DNA from: Sphingomonas sp.
GTDB lineage: Bacteria > Pseudomonadota > Alphaproteobacteria > Sphingomonadales > Sphingomonadaceae
Reading direction: 5' to 3'
Assembly: GCF_030145815.1 (NCBI RefSeq)
Contig: NZ_JAIXHL010000031.1
Location: 1 to 34,848 of the forward strand
Length of the DNA: 34,848 nucleotides
In this document: piece after piece, positions 34,722 through 34,848 of the stretch
How the letters are laid out: each line of letters begins with the position of its first letter
Numbering within the stretch: position 1 is the first letter of the stretch
Notes under the pieces: model-generated
Told to the model about the DNA's origin: nothing
Databases searched by the model: none
The model's input: only the letters and a program-made list of their open reading frames with translations
Translations under genes and position numbers: made by a program

Positions 34722-34848
34722 ATGCAGTTCGATATCGTGATCGTGGGTGCGGGGCATGGCGGGGCACAGGCGGCGATCGCGCTGCGGCAGGCCAAGTTCG
34801 AAGGGACGATCGCGGTGATCGGCGACGAACCCGAGCTGCCCTATGAGC
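34722..34848 (+). CDS. FAD-dependent ferredoxin reductase, partial (right edge)
   Basis: The 42 visible residues carry the FAD-binding motif IVGAGHGGAQAAIALRQ (about 6-22) followed by FEGTIAVIGDEPELPYE, typical of rhodocoxin/putidaredoxin-reductase-like flavoproteins that pass electrons from NAD(P)H to a ferredoxin. These supply cytochromes P450 or Rieske oxygenases, so such a partner likely lies beyond the edge. GAGGAAG is about six bases before the ATG. The gene continues past the window. Confidence 0.85.
   Translation, partial: MQFDIVIVGAGHGGAQAAIALRQAKFEGTIAVIGDEPELPYE

Noticed and set aside
6848..34848. CRISPR array or toxin-antitoxin or defence system within the accessory region
   Set aside because: No regularly spaced direct repeats, nuclease or small paired toxin-antitoxin genes were seen.

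Overview
The window looks like chromosomal DNA of a GC-rich alphaproteobacterium of the Sphingomonadaceae type (Sphingomonas, Sphingobium or Novosphingobium). This is inferred from the very large (about 1,540-residue) NAD-glutamate dehydrogenase, an alphaproteobacterial PAS protein, two large TonB-dependent receptors with QTR/QER-type mature N-termini, many SDRs, and a palindromic intergenic repeat that I recall from such genomes. No database search was possible.

Layout. (1) 1-6847 is core-like: a possible gene edge (1-55), a palindromic repeat (129-265), the NAD-glutamate dehydrogenase (581-5197, minus) and a PAS-domain protein (5374-6666, minus) separated by a strong terminator. (2) tRNA-Thr(CGT) at 6848-6923 abuts a decayed large serine recombinase (6894-8156, minus) that lacks its catalytic domain and carries a stop and two frameshifts. 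This has the look of an integration scar and probable boundary of an accessory region. (3) 8352-34848 is a dense catabolic and transport cluster.

The cluster falls into transcription units, many with 1- to 4-base stop/start overlaps. Unit A (plus, 8352-12770): an SDR, an exported hotdog-fold (MaoC-like) protein, an SMP-30/gluconolactonase-type lactonase and an NAD-dependent epimerase-like enzyme. Unit B (plus): two paralogous TonB-dependent receptors ending in a terminator at 17234-17268, then a PepSY membrane protein. Unit C: a small ABM-fold monooxygenase-like protein (minus), a LysR regulator (plus) and an HxlR regulator (minus). Unit D (plus, 19753-23582): SDR, phytoene-desaturase-like FAD oxidoreductase, an unknown 85-residue protein, SDR and a SnoaL-like protein. 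Unit E (minus, 26327-23620): MFS transporter, exported unknown protein and a VOC protein. Then a divergent exported SnoaL-like protein. Unit F (minus): FAA-hydrolase-family protein and cupin. Unit G (plus, 29102-32360): a histidinol-dehydrogenase-family enzyme with full zinc and catalytic residues, an SDR, and an alpha/beta hydrolase with a complete Ser-Asp-His triad. Unit H (minus): type I extradiol dioxygenase with a complete His-His-Glu triad, then a flavin monooxygenase. At the right edge a ferredoxin-reductase-type flavoprotein begins (plus).

Read together, the cluster suggests import of a bulky hydrophobic compound through the TonB receptors, oxidation at alcohol positions by several dehydrogenases, lactone hydrolysis, aromatic hydroxylation, extradiol ring cleavage, and C-C hydrolysis by the FAA-hydrolase or alpha/beta hydrolase. 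The substrate cannot be named from sequence. A ten-base motif (ATTTGCTGCA) sits 87-101 bases upstream of both receptors and the dioxygenase on the sense strand, and could be a common operator tying these units into one regulon.
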